A stretch of DNA of 60,000 nucleotides, taken from NCBI GenBank assembly GCA_950295325.1, contig OX485809.1, positions 11,968,001 to 12,028,000 of the forward strand, given 5' to 3'. Made by a program: the position numbers and the translations under genes. The stretch comes from Polytrichum commune. Lineage: Eukaryota > Streptophyta > Polytrichopsida > Polytrichales > Polytrichaceae. Shown here in pieces: positions 10,816-22,780 of the stretch (position 1 is its first letter; each line of letters starts with the position of its first letter). The notes below the pieces were generated by a model that saw only the letters and a list, made by a program, of their open reading frames with translations, had not been told where the DNA came from and searched no databases.

Positions 10816-12700
10816 TGATTCCAGGTTAACCAAGGGACTGCCGGTAAATAGGCCGGATTTGGACCAATAGGTTAATTAGCCGGTTGGCTGGTTTAGCGAG
10901 CTAAGGTTAAGATTAAGAAGGGGGTGCCGCTAAACTAGTCATGAGGGTGTTAGACCATTCGTAGATTAAAATAGTTCCTAGACAAGTGTTAAGCTCAATA
11001 GGATAGGCTATGTGTGTGTGGAAGTCACATGTGATTGTATTTAACATTGACTATGGAGTAAAGTGTTTCTTAACACTTGTACACTCTCAAGTCACCATAA
11101 TTCACGTGTACAATCAATGGAGAATGTGGAGGATTCTTGCAATGGCAGGAAAAAGGAAGTGAAGATTAAAGGAGTGAGGGGAATGTCCTTAAGGGCATGT
11201 GTGGCTAAAGCCGCGGGTTGGACTCTTGAGAAAGCTAACTCTACCACAAGCCAAGAGGCTAACATTAATAAAGCACAATGACTGAGACAATAGGTGTTCA
11301 TTTGAACATGAAAATTACTTTGCACACGGTTCAATGTTGTAATAGACACATGTGATTCTCAAAGTCATCATCCGGACTAGGACGCTAAAGGGGGGTGGAT
11401 TTGGCCTCACAGCTGGACCCTTCTCGAATGGATCAGACTTCGGAAGTTTCGGAACAGAAGAGGGGTCCAGGGGGCTGCTCGGGAGTGCTGGTTTTTTTGG
11501 GGGGGATAGTTCGAATGCGTGCGGCGGCAGAGGAGAGCTGGGCGGAGGTGCCTGGTGAGAAATGGTAGGGATGAGCTGGATGCTTAAGAAAATGTTGTTG
11601 GACTAGCTGCAGCCGCAGCTGTGATGGAAGAGGGTACTGGCTCTGAAGCAGCAATAGAAGGGAGCACCAACTCCAGGCAATTTTTGACTGCCAAACCTCC
11701 TTGGACAGGAGGACGACACAGCCAGGGATTGATCATACAACTGCAATTTAGGTGTGCTAAAAGGGATGGACTTGAGCTGCTTCATTGAAGGCCCAGGGGA
11801 TTCAGGGAAGTGGGTGTTCGGTAGTGTGGCATTGCGCTGTGAAGAAGGAGGCCGCATTCAACTGAGCCGAAGTGGGAGCTTACCATTCGGGAGAGGAGTG
11901 ACTGCCGAGGCAGAGGAGAGATTTCGAGAAGGAGAATTGGTTGGATCAGAGGCAATGTGGTTATTCGTTTTCTCTTCCTCTGTTCTCTCGTTATTGGATT
12001 GGCTGCATTAGGGGTAATGTGCATCTGAGATCCACAAGGTGCTTCAGAAGGTGGGATAGTTGTGAGAGTGGAGCCTCGGCTAGAGCTTATCGGTAGCCGG
12101 CTACTAGCCAGGAGAACACCAGGGTTGCTGCTACGGTAGCCAGCTGTTTGGTTGGGTGGTGACATGGAGCCGCAGAGGTGGCAGCCAAGTAAATGTGGAC
12201 ACTCTAAGGGAAGGAGGAGCGAGAAATGGATAGGGACGTGGTAGTGAGGTGAGTTGGGTGAGCTGGAGCAGTTGGGGTGCCTGGGCCGGTTGCAAGCCAG
12301 GAGCTAAAGCGGAATGTAGGTGTCGGGAAGCAAACCAGAGGTGGAGGGAATCCATGCTGGCAGTAGCATGGATGGGTGAGGATCTTAAGGAGGGTGTGGG
12401 TAGATTTTAGATAAATAAGTAAAAAAAAACCAAAATTGTGTTTTGGGGTGATTAGTTAATTGAAAGTGAACGCATGGGCCATCTAATGTATGAGGTGATC
12501 CGAATGCTATGGGAAAGTTGTGTGGATTAGTAAATCATTCACATCATTGTGGGTGGGCATTTTGGGAGTGAGTAGATGGTCGTAGGTGATTGGGGTAACC
12601 ATGTTAGAATGAATTCGAGTATTTTTCAATACTTGTTATTATGTGTTCTTTGAATAAAGTTGTGTGTTCAAGACTCATTCCATGGGTGTACCCTAGGTTT

Positions 12701-13093
12701 TAATTATTTCAAGTCATAGAAGAAACCCAACGACATATCACTCAGTAAAAATCCACCCCTCGGTAACTTTGAGATTTGACTAGATTGTGCGTGTGACTTG
12801 AATTAGTACCACCCTCACTAATCAGTAGATTAAGTGTAGCGTTCAAACCATTTCATTGACTTTAACAAGGGTGTTTCACTGACGATGTTGAAAACTGGAT
12901 GAAAGTAACGTCATTTTTCTTTTGTCTGGGGTTTTACTGTCTAAGGCAGAGCTACTATAGAATTCATACTCTTTGATCCAGGTCCCACCAATCTTACTGA
13001 GATGACATGGACTTAGTTAAAACTTGGCCTTCATGAGTTTTCGATTAATTTATCTCAAAATTCCACAAGACTAATTTAAGATTTGTGATGTTA
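12701..13093. other. Unassigned stretch
   Basis: No frame, repeat or transposon end could be supported here. The missing 3' end of unit A may lie in it, but no GGCCTCACA-like terminus is visible. Confidence 0.4.
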
Positions 13094-13318
13094 CACTAGA
13101 TAGTCCTAGTTGTGTGGTTTATCATTTGGAATTACATGTTGCTATAATTTTATATTGGGATTATCATATTTTGTTAAAATAAGTCAGACAACTATAATAG
13201 TTTGTATGTCAGAGAACATGAAATAACTTAATTGACCCAAAAAAATGATATTCCCATTAAAAAGTTATAGCATTGTGTAACTCCAAATGGTAACTCACAC
13301 TAATAGGATTAACTAATG
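13094..13318. mobile_element. TA-flanked MITE (CACTAGATAGTCCTA ends)
   Basis: The 225-bp element is flanked by TA on both sides (13092-13093 and 13319-13320). Inverted ends of about 45 bp pair CACTAGATAGTCCTAGTTGTG with CATTAGTTAATCCTATTAGTG and continue through ATCATTTGGAATTACA. Its subterminal sequence matches the MITE at 40262-40477 and its ends also resemble the one at 38119-38437, so the three form one family. TA duplications suggest the Tc1/mariner superfamily, although the ends are not the classic Stowaway CTCCCTCC. Confidence 0.8.
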
Positions 13319-13435
13319 TATTTATGGAGTGAATTCTGCTATAAATGAAATTCCAAATGACACCTAATAATACTTGATTATGTTTTCACCTTGAGTGACA
13401 TTGGTGAGGCCCAGCTCATAGGGGAGCCACACCAC

Positions 13436-13504
13436 GGGGGGGGGGGAGGGGGTCCATCCAACCCCTAGCCAGCTTAGCCGGTGTGCCCCCCCCCCCCCCC
13501 CCCC
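13436..13504. repeat. Poly-G and poly-C runs facing each other
   Basis: There is a run of 11 G at 13436-13446 and of 19 C at 13486-13504, about 40 bp apart. The two could pair as a GC hairpin. The run lengths may be unreliable in the assembly. Confidence 0.8.
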
Positions 13505-13694
13505 GGCGGGCAGCTAAGGCCGCCCATCCAGAGCGGATTGGCCATGGTTTCAAAGAGCAAGACATGTCTAGCCCTTGGGCTTGGGGTAGTGGACGAAGAT
13601 TGTTGGTTTGTTCGTAAATCGAGGAAAAAAAGAGAGTAAAAAGAGAAATCATTTGGATCTATGTTTGGGGAGAACCGACAGTTAGTTGCAGATG

Positions 13695-13862
13695 AACCGG
13701 TTGAAGTTGGAGACTTCAGGAGAATTAGCGATCATTCTAGAGGAATCTATGAAATATACCTCAAATGAATGAAACAAAACCGGAAGATGTCAACATATAA
13801 CCGGTTGGATTTAGAATCACTAGGGTCTTGACCGACTATGCCCAAAAACTTCCTGGGCACCG
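13695..13862 (+). repeat. Dispersed repeat, copy 1
   Basis: About 170 bp starting AACCGGTTGAAGTTGG and ending near CCTGGGCACCG align with 38473-38642. Shared blocks include GATCATT, AGAGGAATCTATG and CGACTATGCCCAAAA. Both copies lie downstream of a TA-flanked MITE, at about 375 bp here and 35 bp there. The nature of the repeat is unknown. Confidence 0.7.
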
Positions 13863-16800
13863 ATTTGGACAAGAGATGAAGTTCAAATCTCAATCATGTC
13901 TCAGACTTGGAGCCATCTGCCTAGCTAGACCTGAAGAAAATGCAGGTCCACCCGGGCTTCAATGGCCTTCACTTTTGACGTGCACCACTTGTTCACCAAG
14001 GCTTGGTTGGTGTGAGAAGCTCCATGTGTGGGCTCGGTGGCCCCCCTTGCTTCGCAAGCTTGCCGGGATCCTTTGGTGTGAGTAAGATATGAGGGTGTTA
14101 TTTGGTTCACTTATTCTCTTCTTACTTACTAGTTATGGTTATTGAAATTGCATGTTTGTTGATTTTTAGATTGGACACATAAGTCCTCTCGATTGTGTTC
14201 ACTATTGAGTGTAGAGTACATGTGTCTTTATGATATTTATTGTTTGATCCTCACCAAACCACATACCAATCGAATATAAGGGTCTGGTTAAGAAAATGGT
14301 TTGCGCTATACCACATTGCACTGGGAAGAGACATGAAGAGAATCGATTAACTCCATTTGGCCACAACAGGTTTTAGTGACTCCAAATGTTGGGTGATGCA
14401 TGTATGTCCAAGCTTATTAGAATAACTCAAAGAGAGGGGTGGCATCTGGCCATGTTTCCTAGTAGCGTGTATACAATCCCACCCAACGATGAGTCGCCAT
14501 TTAATCATCAACTTGTAGAATCATGCAATCTCTTGTCTAGGAATAGTGATAAATGACCCCCCCCCCCCCCCCTTCTCCCTAGAAGCCTTGATCCACCTCA
14601 AGGATTAAATTTCCAAAGGCCTCCAATGTCACCAAGTTAATGATTTCTTAATTGACAAACAAGTGACCTTCAGAAGCAAAACCCAAGATTTTTTTTCTAA
14701 CAAAGGTGGATGCAACCAAACAACACAGGTGGGATGGAAAGACCTATATACTCCCACGCACCATATTGACCATAGCTTCACAATGGTGACATATCTCAAG
14801 TTGGTCACTCTAAAACTTGAAGAAGCTCATTTGATAGTGATCAATTTGGAATGGGTAGCATCCATTTAAAACAAGAAGAAATAAACCTTGACTATAATTT
14901 GGTCATCAAGTTGAGTTGGAAAATCTTCATATGTGAGCAGTGTATAAGGGCATGTTTTGCATCCTAAGGAGCCAATAAGGTGAATTCCAATAGAGATGAT
15001 CAATTGCCAACCAAGGTGCAAAGTGTGCTTGTGCAGACACGTCCATTTGTAATGGGTTTTACCACTTTATAGGATTCTATATTTTTTTACTCTTATTTTA
15101 TTTTTTGCATTTTCTTAGACCATTGCTTCTCCTTTCACCGTTTTGTATGCATTCTATGTTTTGGTGTTTCTCATTGTTTTTAATCTTGCACAATAGACCT
15201 TTCCATTCCTCCTTTGAGTGGGATCCGGTGTCACTACATGGTCACCTAATGCTAAAAGGGGGGGGGGCATCAACTTTCATATTCCGAATTAAAGTGTTTC
15301 TATAGTTGGCAAACCAATTACATGTGTAAGTCTCCGGTTGGCCTTGTTTGCTTCTGATTAGGGTTACTCTCTCAGCCCCTTAAGAGAACCTCCAAGCTTA
15401 CAATTGGTTGAGCCTCTTCTTTAGCTTTATAACCAATTTATTGATCAAGCATAGCATGTATGACTACCACAGTGTAGACTCACATGCCAATGTAGCACTC
15501 TGATTAAATTAAGTCATGGCCAAATATAGTGGCCTTGCTTGAAACTAAATGTATTTAGTTCGTTAAGTTTTCTACCTATCCCACTTCTCCTATGATATGA
15601 AACATGCGATTAGGACAAAATGAATTGCAAATCTATATCAACCCCATAGCCCCCTTTTGCATGCATTATACATAGTTATCTAATGAATTGAATACAATTA
15701 TGTGATTATCTAATTGTCTGATTATATGATCATCGAAATAATAAAAAACGATTATCTAATTATTAATCATATGATTAAATACTTATCTATAACTAATATG
15801 TCTCTAAGTATGCAATTATTTGTGTATCTAATTACTTGGATATAACAATCTGATAATCTAATTATCTTATGAATATGTGTCTAATTATCTAATTCTCATA
15901 AATTAACAGAATTCATTAGAGCCTGATATCTCCTATATGAGTAGAGTAGAGTTATCGTCCTGGGAGCAGTTGATAATCATGTTACCGCAACAATTGTGTA
16001 AGAATGTGAAGCTAGAATGCAAGATGACTAGCATGATACCCGGGTCTACTGCATCCTCGATGAAGGGCCACTTTCCGTTCCAATATGCATAAGTAGCAAT
16101 CAACGGGATTGCTCTAAGTCGCTCTTTCATCAATCACTTTAGCCAATCGGAAGTAGGGGCAACCCAATTTGCCCAATCATAAATTGAATCCTCAGATAAC
16201 AAAGCCACAAAAAGACAGAGTCGAAAAGCATCAAATGCAAGAAAGAGTTCCTAATAAAGAAAGAAGAGACCTTGTCTACTACACTAAAGTAAGCGACGAC
16301 GAAGAAGGGGTTTGGGGGACACTATGATTTGCTTTGCTTTGCTTTGTTTTGTTTGACAAGACGACATGGGACATGACTCTTGGACGAGCTGAAATATGTG
16401 TGAACCCGCCTTGTGACTTGTATCATGGATTCATGGACCCATGCATCCCGATCCCATACTCCAAGGTGCTCGGAGTTTTGATGCGGCTTTTTGCCGAAGA
16501 GACACATATCCAAGGCATGGAGGGAAGGATATTGAAGTTGTGGATAGGCCAGCCGCACCGGCCGGGCTCGTTGGGTCTCTGCTGGACCCCCCGGTGTGGT
16601 TGGCCTAGGAGAGGTGCAAGCTTTGTACGTAACACCATGAGCTTATATGAGTGGAGAAAGGTAGTGAAGTCATGGGGTCATATCTTGGGATTTTTCCCAC
16701 TCCTTGGACTAGTGCGGCCAATCCCAATGGAGTTATTTGGGCTCCTCAACAACCCACACCGGTAAGGGCATGTCCCAAGCTCCCAATTGAGAGCTTGGAG

Positions 16801-18984
16801 GCCAATGAGTGGCAATGGTAGCTTGTGGGGAGTTTGAGGCATGTCCCTAGTACTATGGCTTGGCGTGACTCCCGCCTTTAAACCCTAGTTATGGTGGGGT
16901 CCAAAGTAACCTATAGCGGGGAGTATGCCATGAGCTTCATACTTAGGTTTTTGAATTAAAGTGTAGAGACGCCTTATGAACACAAAGAGATGATGCACAA
17001 ATCCAAGGAGCAAAGCGTAGCCAAGACTGGAAGGAAACGGGGCCATGAACCACACCATAGCCGTGAATGGTGGCAAAAATAGGGATGACAAAGACAATGA
17101 TGGCCTTGGAAGTGAGGGAGTTGCGAAGTGGACTTAAGTTGGACTCCGTCATGAAGGCTAGGGGACGTGGGAGCAAGATTGTAGGTCATGGAAATGCAGG
17201 AACGAGAAAAAGGCCCTAAGGACCTGCCAGGTGGGAGACGAAGACCCCCTAGCCTTCAATGACAAACCAAGCCCTAGGCTTAGGATTTTTTAAGACTCCT
17301 AGACTTTCAAAGGTAGTTAGTAGAAATTGCTCCAACCACGCATGTTTGGAGAAAATAGATGATGGAAAAATAGTTAGATTTCAGTTTCCGAATAATAGAT
17401 ACATTGATGATACAAATAAAACAAGGGTACATGTTGTCATATATTTAGGAAACATGAGGATCAAACAATGTTCATGTTATTTTTTTATTTCACATTCTAT
17501 ACAAAGGGGAATTTGGAGGCCCTATCGCACTTCATTTGGCCCCATACAATGTACATGAAGTGTCACCAAGGTCTCTATAGATGGGAAACCACTTGGGACT
17601 TAATAATTAGGATTGAATACCTAGAAACATCACTTAGAACTTGGCACATGGATATTCAAAATTTTACTTAGAATCCGAAAACTTGAGTTTTGAGTCTCTC
17701 TCTTAGAAATTACATAGGACTCGAAGGCTCGAGGTTTAAGCCTTCTCATGGACACTGAGGAAATAACCAAGGAGATAAGAGCTTGTAAAATTCTTGAGAT
17801 GAATGGGCAATCAATCTATTTGGATACATAAGATTGGTACTGATAATTTGTAGAGCTTGGAATACTTGAATGAGGGCCTTCTGTCTCAAAAAGAAAGAAA
17901 GAAGGAATACTTGAATGAGAACACAATCGTTGAAGGCCTGAGATTCTTGGAATTTGAACAATCAAGCCATGTCCGGAAGAATGGTAAAACTCGGAAGTCC
18001 AAAAATACTTTGAATAGACGACCAAGTTGCTCGAATGTGAGGATTCCTTGGGCTCAAAATTTGAAGGTTGATATAAAATGATATAAGCAACTTGGATAAG
18101 TATAACTCAAAATTCAAGACTTCGATGCCTAAAGTGCAGAGTTACCCAGATCAATTGGAAACTTAGTCGCTCGTCACACACAATTAGAAATTAGATTGAC
18201 ACTCAGATTATTGATGGCTTGAGCACTTGATCAAATGAAGAGAGAGGTACTCAAAGAAGCAAGATACATGACCTAAGGCAAAGATCAATAATCGGATGAG
18301 CCAAGATGTGAATTGACCCACTTAGGTCAAGTACTCAAGTAAACTTAGATTTACGACCCCCTCAAGTGTACCTAGGGAAAATCACAATGAGCTAATTAAA
18401 CAACCAGAGGCTATCATGCGACAAGGAATTCTAAGGTAGAAAGAAAATGATGCCAAGCCATCAAGAAGGCTAAATCTTCCATCTATTTCTGATCAAGTGA
18501 AACTTAGAATTTCATGTCAAGGAGTTCTATGGTTTCAATGAACGGATTCAAGTAGTGATGTACCCCCAAGTACATTCCAACCACTTATGAGATATCTTAG
18601 ACCAAATAAACTTAGAGTTAAATAGGAAGAATTTTGCGTTTATAGATTTACAAGAAGATAACCTTCTCAAAAAATAGTGCCTTGGGATTAAAATGATTAC
18701 TAGGAGAATATTCTCTCGCTTAAACTAGAAGACACTAAACCTTGACATCAGGATTCAGGGGAACATAACCTTGTAAAACTTGACATGACTCCCTAAGCAT
18801 TTTGAGGGCGTACCTCATAATAAGTCTTGTACCATGTTACAGTCTTAAGAGTTTAGTTATTAAATGTATAGATCTGTGACTTTGAAAAATTCAAAAGGAG
18901 TTCAAGGTAGACCTAAGAAATACTATCATCCAAAAAAAATACAAGGAAATCAAGATATCAAAAAGCTAACCTAATCCTCTAGAC
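13863..18984. other. Long unassigned region
   Basis: No recognisable gene or element end was found in these 5 kb. A run of 16 C lies at 14557-14572. Around 15670-15900 a phrase like TAATTATCTGATTAT recurs irregularly. A TTTGC-rich run lies at 16328-16350. The longest frame (16334-16765, plus, 143 codons) has no domain I recognise, overlaps equally long frames on the other strand and is probably chance. A phrase GGAATACTTGAATGAG is duplicated near 17857 and 17905. Confidence 0.4.
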
Positions 18985-19887
18985 AGGGTTGTCTATCGCG
19001 ACGTCATGACGGGGTCGTGCCGTCATGACGCGTCGTGTCGGGTCGGACCCCTCCGTCACGACACAATAGGCTCCTCGTAGGGTCAAACTAGGGTCAACCT
19101 AGTAGGGTGGGTAAAATACTTACCTTCTTGCCAAGGTGGCGTCCTATGTGGCAAAAAATGCCGACGTGGATGTGCATATTTCCCTTGGCATGTAAACCAT
19201 TTTGCCATTGTGTTTACCATTTTGTTAAAATCAAAGTAATAAAATATTACTAAGGAGGGTGTAGGTCGGACGGGGGGAACGGGTGGGGAGCGCGGGCGGA
19301 CGTGTGGGAACGCGGGGGAACATGGGGTCGGACGGGGGTTTAGATGGGTCGGACGGGGGGGGGGGGGGGGGACGGGGAGGGAGGACGGGGAACGGGGGGA
19401 AGGTAAGTGGGAACCGGGGGGGGGGGGGGGGCGGACGGGGGAGAACGCGGGGAGCGTGTGGGAACGTGGGGAGCGGGGGATGGGAGCGGATTTAGGAGGT
19501 TTGGATAGGACGGGATGGATGGGAACGGGATTAGGGGAACGGGGGAGGGGAACGGGAGGGAGGACGGGGGGTCGGATGGGAGGGAACGGGTTAGGGAACA
19601 TGTTAATGGGCTAAGGGAGCGGGGTTAGGGTACGGGGAACGGGGGCGGACGGGCGTTAGTAATTTTATTCCCCACTTTACCTCTACTTTGCTGACATGTC
19701 AGCACACGTGGACATCGTAACTCCTACGTGTCCGCAATGGGGTAATGTAAATACACAAAAAATTTGGTAAAATTCAAGTCCGGCAGGATAAAGACATCAT
19801 CCGGCATAATGTCGTGACGGATACGTGTCGTGACGGCACGACATTATGTCGGGATTACCCTCCGTCACGACACAATAGACAACCCTG
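18985..19887. mobile_element. hAT non-autonomous element with G-rich core
   Basis: The ends are CAGGGTTGTCTAT and ATAGACAACCCTG, flanked by a perfect 8-bp duplication cctctaga (18977-18984 and 19888-19895). CAGGG termini with an 8-bp TSD are classic for hAT elements. Subterminal CCGTCACGACACAATAG copies occur near both ends. The 903-bp element encodes no transposase. The centre is an exceptionally G-rich degenerate repeat. The proline-rich minus-strand frame at 19083-19601 is only the complement of that tract. Confidence 0.93.
19265..19650 (+). repeat. G-rich degenerate repeat (GGACGGGGGAACGGGG type)
   Basis: Short units of the kind GGTCGGACGGGG, GGGGGAACGGG and GGGAGCG follow one another, with runs of up to about 18 G near 19356-19371 and 19419-19431. 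Many sets of four G-tracts lie close together, so G-quadruplex folding is plausible on the plus strand. The array is confined to the hAT element. Confidence 0.8.
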
Positions 19888-19895
19888 CCTCTAGA

Positions 19896-20991
19896 GTTAT
19901 AAGATTTGTGTTCACCGGTCAGTAGTGGGTCACAGAGTCTCAGACTAAGAAAACCTTTTGACCAAAAAAGCAACCTCAACTGAGTGTGATCTCAACTCGT
20001 GTGTGACCTTGGTTGTGGAGAGTTAGTGACATTGTGACCCTATTGAGCCTCCTTTGTTAAGCTTGGGTTTTGGGTTGTGAGACCAAGGATCACAAAACCT
20101 CATATCTTCCTCCATACCAAAGAGCAAGGCGATCATCACATTCTCTGGAGCTCTTCATATTTTCTCAATTCTAGAGGGTTGCCACATTGGCAAGAGTTGT
20201 CATTAGTTCTTTAACTGGCTAGTGAACTTGCAGAGTCCAACTGGTTTATGACAAACGATTTTGCTTCACTTTTTTTGGAAGGTCAATTGGGAGATCGATT
20301 AGTCGAACTGGCATACAATGATATAAATAGAAAGATCGATTGATGGACCTAAAAATTGAAGTCTGTAATAGTCAACTGGGCCAATTAGGTTGGCCCGGCC
20401 AATCAGTCCGCCCCAATATTTATATGGTTGGATCAAGTGTTGGGGTGACCAATATGCAAACATGGGCTTTTGATTGGTCAAATCCCCCCCCCCCAATGTT
20501 TTTCTTTTATTTATTATTTATTATTTATTTTAGGTCTACCGCCATCCAATCGAATGGGAGTAGGGTCCACTACCCTATCCCAATTCAACCTCTTGGAACA
20601 TTGTAGTGCTCAAGTGTTCAACCAAAAATCCTCACTTAGGGCCACTTCACACACGAGACTGAGAGCCCATGTCCATGGCACGACAAGCACTCTCATTGGT
20701 GGAGAAGGCGGAGCCGGTCCAAGTCCGTTTCACATGACGTGTGAGGGACCAACGGAGTATGTGAGTGCAAGATGGGTGTAAAGTCTACATGGATTCCTAC
20801 ATGGCATCGAATGGATCATGTTTCATGGTCACTTGGATTATTTTCAAAAACCACCTCTTGGAGGTAGGTCTAACACAAAACCGGGAGACCATGGCATTCT
20901 GAACGCTCATAACTGTTGATTTATTCTATTTTATCATGTGTGAGAACCCACATGAATAGAAATTTATTGAAATAGCATTTGGTTGAGGGCC
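19896..20991. other. Unassigned stretch
   Basis: No gene or transposon end was found. A 10-C run lies near 20486, followed by TTATTTATT repeats. The short frames at 20340-20781 show no recognisable domain. Confidence 0.4.
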
Positions 20992-22780
20992 CAAGTCAGC
21001 CACAAACTCCCACCCTTGTGCGTTGTAGTCCGGGTGAGAGCCTATGGCTCACATGCACTTGATAACCTCCCTTAACCCATGTGCTTGATACTTAATGCTC
21101 AAGAACATAAATGTCAACTCACACCTTTTTATTCCAATGCCATAAGGATTCAAGTATTTAGAAATATTATCCTTTTTCATGGCCTTCAGCACACAAAACA
21201 ACATCCACTTTCACACCCTTGATCTTCAGCCTAAGTGTTCTACTAAATCAAATTATGTCCTAATGAGCTAGACCAATGCCACCACATGGGGGCTTGGCCA
21301 TGGCCATTATTCAAATTCTAATAACCTAATCACTACACTGCTCTATAGTGTATCCTAATTAGTCTAATAACTAATTTGATGGATACTCCTTGATTAGATT
21401 CTTAACCATCCCCCTTCAGCCACTCAGGCTGCCGGCTCTGCTGGGCTTCCCAGCTGGCACGAATCAACCTTGTAACAAAACAGCAACCAGGTCACCCAAC
21501 GCTCACTCAGGCCGTCACTACCCGTCAACTGTAAACCCATAACAGTGGAAGTTCTCGAGGCCCTGCCCCAACTGCCCTTCCTGAAGCCAGAAGCCTATGG
21601 CCGCTAACTGCCCAACCTTTCGCTCCCCTGTTTCGGCATTCTGCCCCCTGTATCGAATCCAACAATGGCATGTAGGCTTCTTCCCTCACATTCGACTTCC
21701 GATTCGTTGCACAGCAGGTTGCACTTGACGCTTCCCTTACTGGTCTAAATGTGTAAGCTCCTTGATGCCCTCAATCCTCCTTGGATCATGTTGGCATTGG
21801 TCCGACCTCAGCAAGAGAGTTCGATCTCTTCCGAACCCACCTCCTTCTAGTGCCGAATGGCAGTAGTGTCAATTGTTTGCCCATAGAGTAATCTCATATG
21901 GATGAAGGCAAACCGAAGGGTACTAACTTTGCCACAATGCTTCTCCCGAGTTGTCAGCCGAGCGCTTGTCCGAGTAGGCGTCAATTTTCCGAATGGTTTT
22001 TCAACTACCATCTGAACCAATGCAGGTAGATTTCGGCCTTCTCCCAGTGACGCCAACAATCGCCTCGACCAGATTGGAGCTTCTATCAGCTTTTCACCCA
22101 GACTTTGAATTTTCCCCAGTGGCATTCGGCAGGAACTCAATGAATCTACCTTCTTAAATTCTGATGTGGTTTGCTCAGGGTGGCATATGCACGCCCGACT
22201 GCCGGGTTAGATTTACTTCGCAGTTGTGGTGAGTCACAAGTAACGACCTCATTACGTTAGTCACCCATCCCTTAGCGATCCCCAGGCTTTGTGTCTCGGT
22301 GAAGGCGTTCACCTCCCCGCTTGTGATCAGCTCGCCATTGTTTGTTCGCCCACCCATCTTGGCGCTTGCTGGTTGCTTCACTCCTAAGTTCACCTCTTGG
22401 CTGCCATGGCAGCCCACAGGGCACTCCATAGCACCAACCTTGGAGATTGACCGCAACAACCCAGGGCAACGCCGCAACCTCCCCCGTCTCAAAAACCAGA
22501 GAGAAAAACAGAGAGAAAAATAAAGAGAGAGAGTTTGGCAGCTCCCTTGCCTTCCCAAGACCACCGTTGCAGATCCCGGAAACCCGATCCTAATCTAAAA
22601 TGGGGAGGGACCCCCAAGCTCTAATTGAACACTACCTAGGCCTTAAACAATCAATACACGAAGCATGAAGCCATTTGAACTTGCTCAACCTAATCCAACT
22701 CAACTAATTAAGCATTGTCTGCCATGAAATCCTTCAAGTTTACTTTAGGCACTTCATTCTTTGTCATGACAAGTTTAAAT
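20992..22780 (-). mobile_element. LTR-like unit F (TGTGAGCCC family), minus strand, degenerate
   Basis: Read on the minus strand, the tail of this unit matches the tail of unit C: AAACTCCCACCCTT, GGGTGAGAGCC, GGCTCACATGCA, then TTTTTATTCCAATGCCATAAGG matching C's poly-A signal and CATAAGG region (near 21138-21180). The terminal CTCACA/TGTGAG is eroded to GTCAGCCAC. The other end should carry the TGTGAGCCC head; only a weak CACTTCATTCTTTG match to the subterminal motif is seen near 22750, so that boundary is approximate. No TSD is visible. The frames at 21847-22564 look non-coding. Confidence 0.5.

Larger units (their letters stand above)
8727..11411 (+). mobile_element. LTR-like unit B (TGTGAGCCC family), complete, inserted in A
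   Basis: The left end is TGTGAGCCCAAAATGGTGCC and the right end is GATTTGGCCTCACA, giving TG...CA termini with TGTGAG/CTCACA inverted ends. A 5-bp target duplication gctgg lies at 8722-8726 and 11412-11416. Five-base TSDs and TG...CA ends are the hallmarks of LTR integration. There is only one copy of the head and one of the tail, and no gag or pol, so it is best read as a solo LTR of about 2.7 kb. Inside are a CT-rich tract with TACTTAAGG (about 9080-9160), the right arm of the inverted repeat and a 34-bp tandem array. Confidence 0.85.
7341..12700 (+). mobile_element. LTR-like unit A (TGTGAGCCC family), interrupted
   Basis: The left end reads TGTGAGCCCAAATACGGTGC followed by CCACATGTG. It matches the left ends of units B (8727) and C (48535), including an ATAAAAAGAGTGAA phrase about 90-100 bp in, once the hAT-like element at 7423-7919 is set aside. 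Unit B is inserted at 8727-11411, so A continues from 11412. Near 12624-12665 it has the same tail signature as C: GTATTTTT, then TTGAATAAAGTT with a poly-A signal. The terminal GGCCTCACA seen in B and C is not found after this, so the 3' end is truncated or diverged and the coordinate is approximate. No gag or pol frame is visible. Confidence 0.6.

Noticed and set aside
12600-12760. A TSD partner for unit A (left flank ccata)
   Set aside because: No TG...CA end followed by ccata could be found; the 3' end of A remains unresolved.
16334-16765. 143-codon frame as a possible gene
   Set aside because: No domain, competing frames on the other strand, and a low-complexity start; no support beyond length.
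19083-19601. 172-codon proline-rich minus-strand frame
   Set aside because: It is simply the complement of the G-rich repeat in the hAT element.
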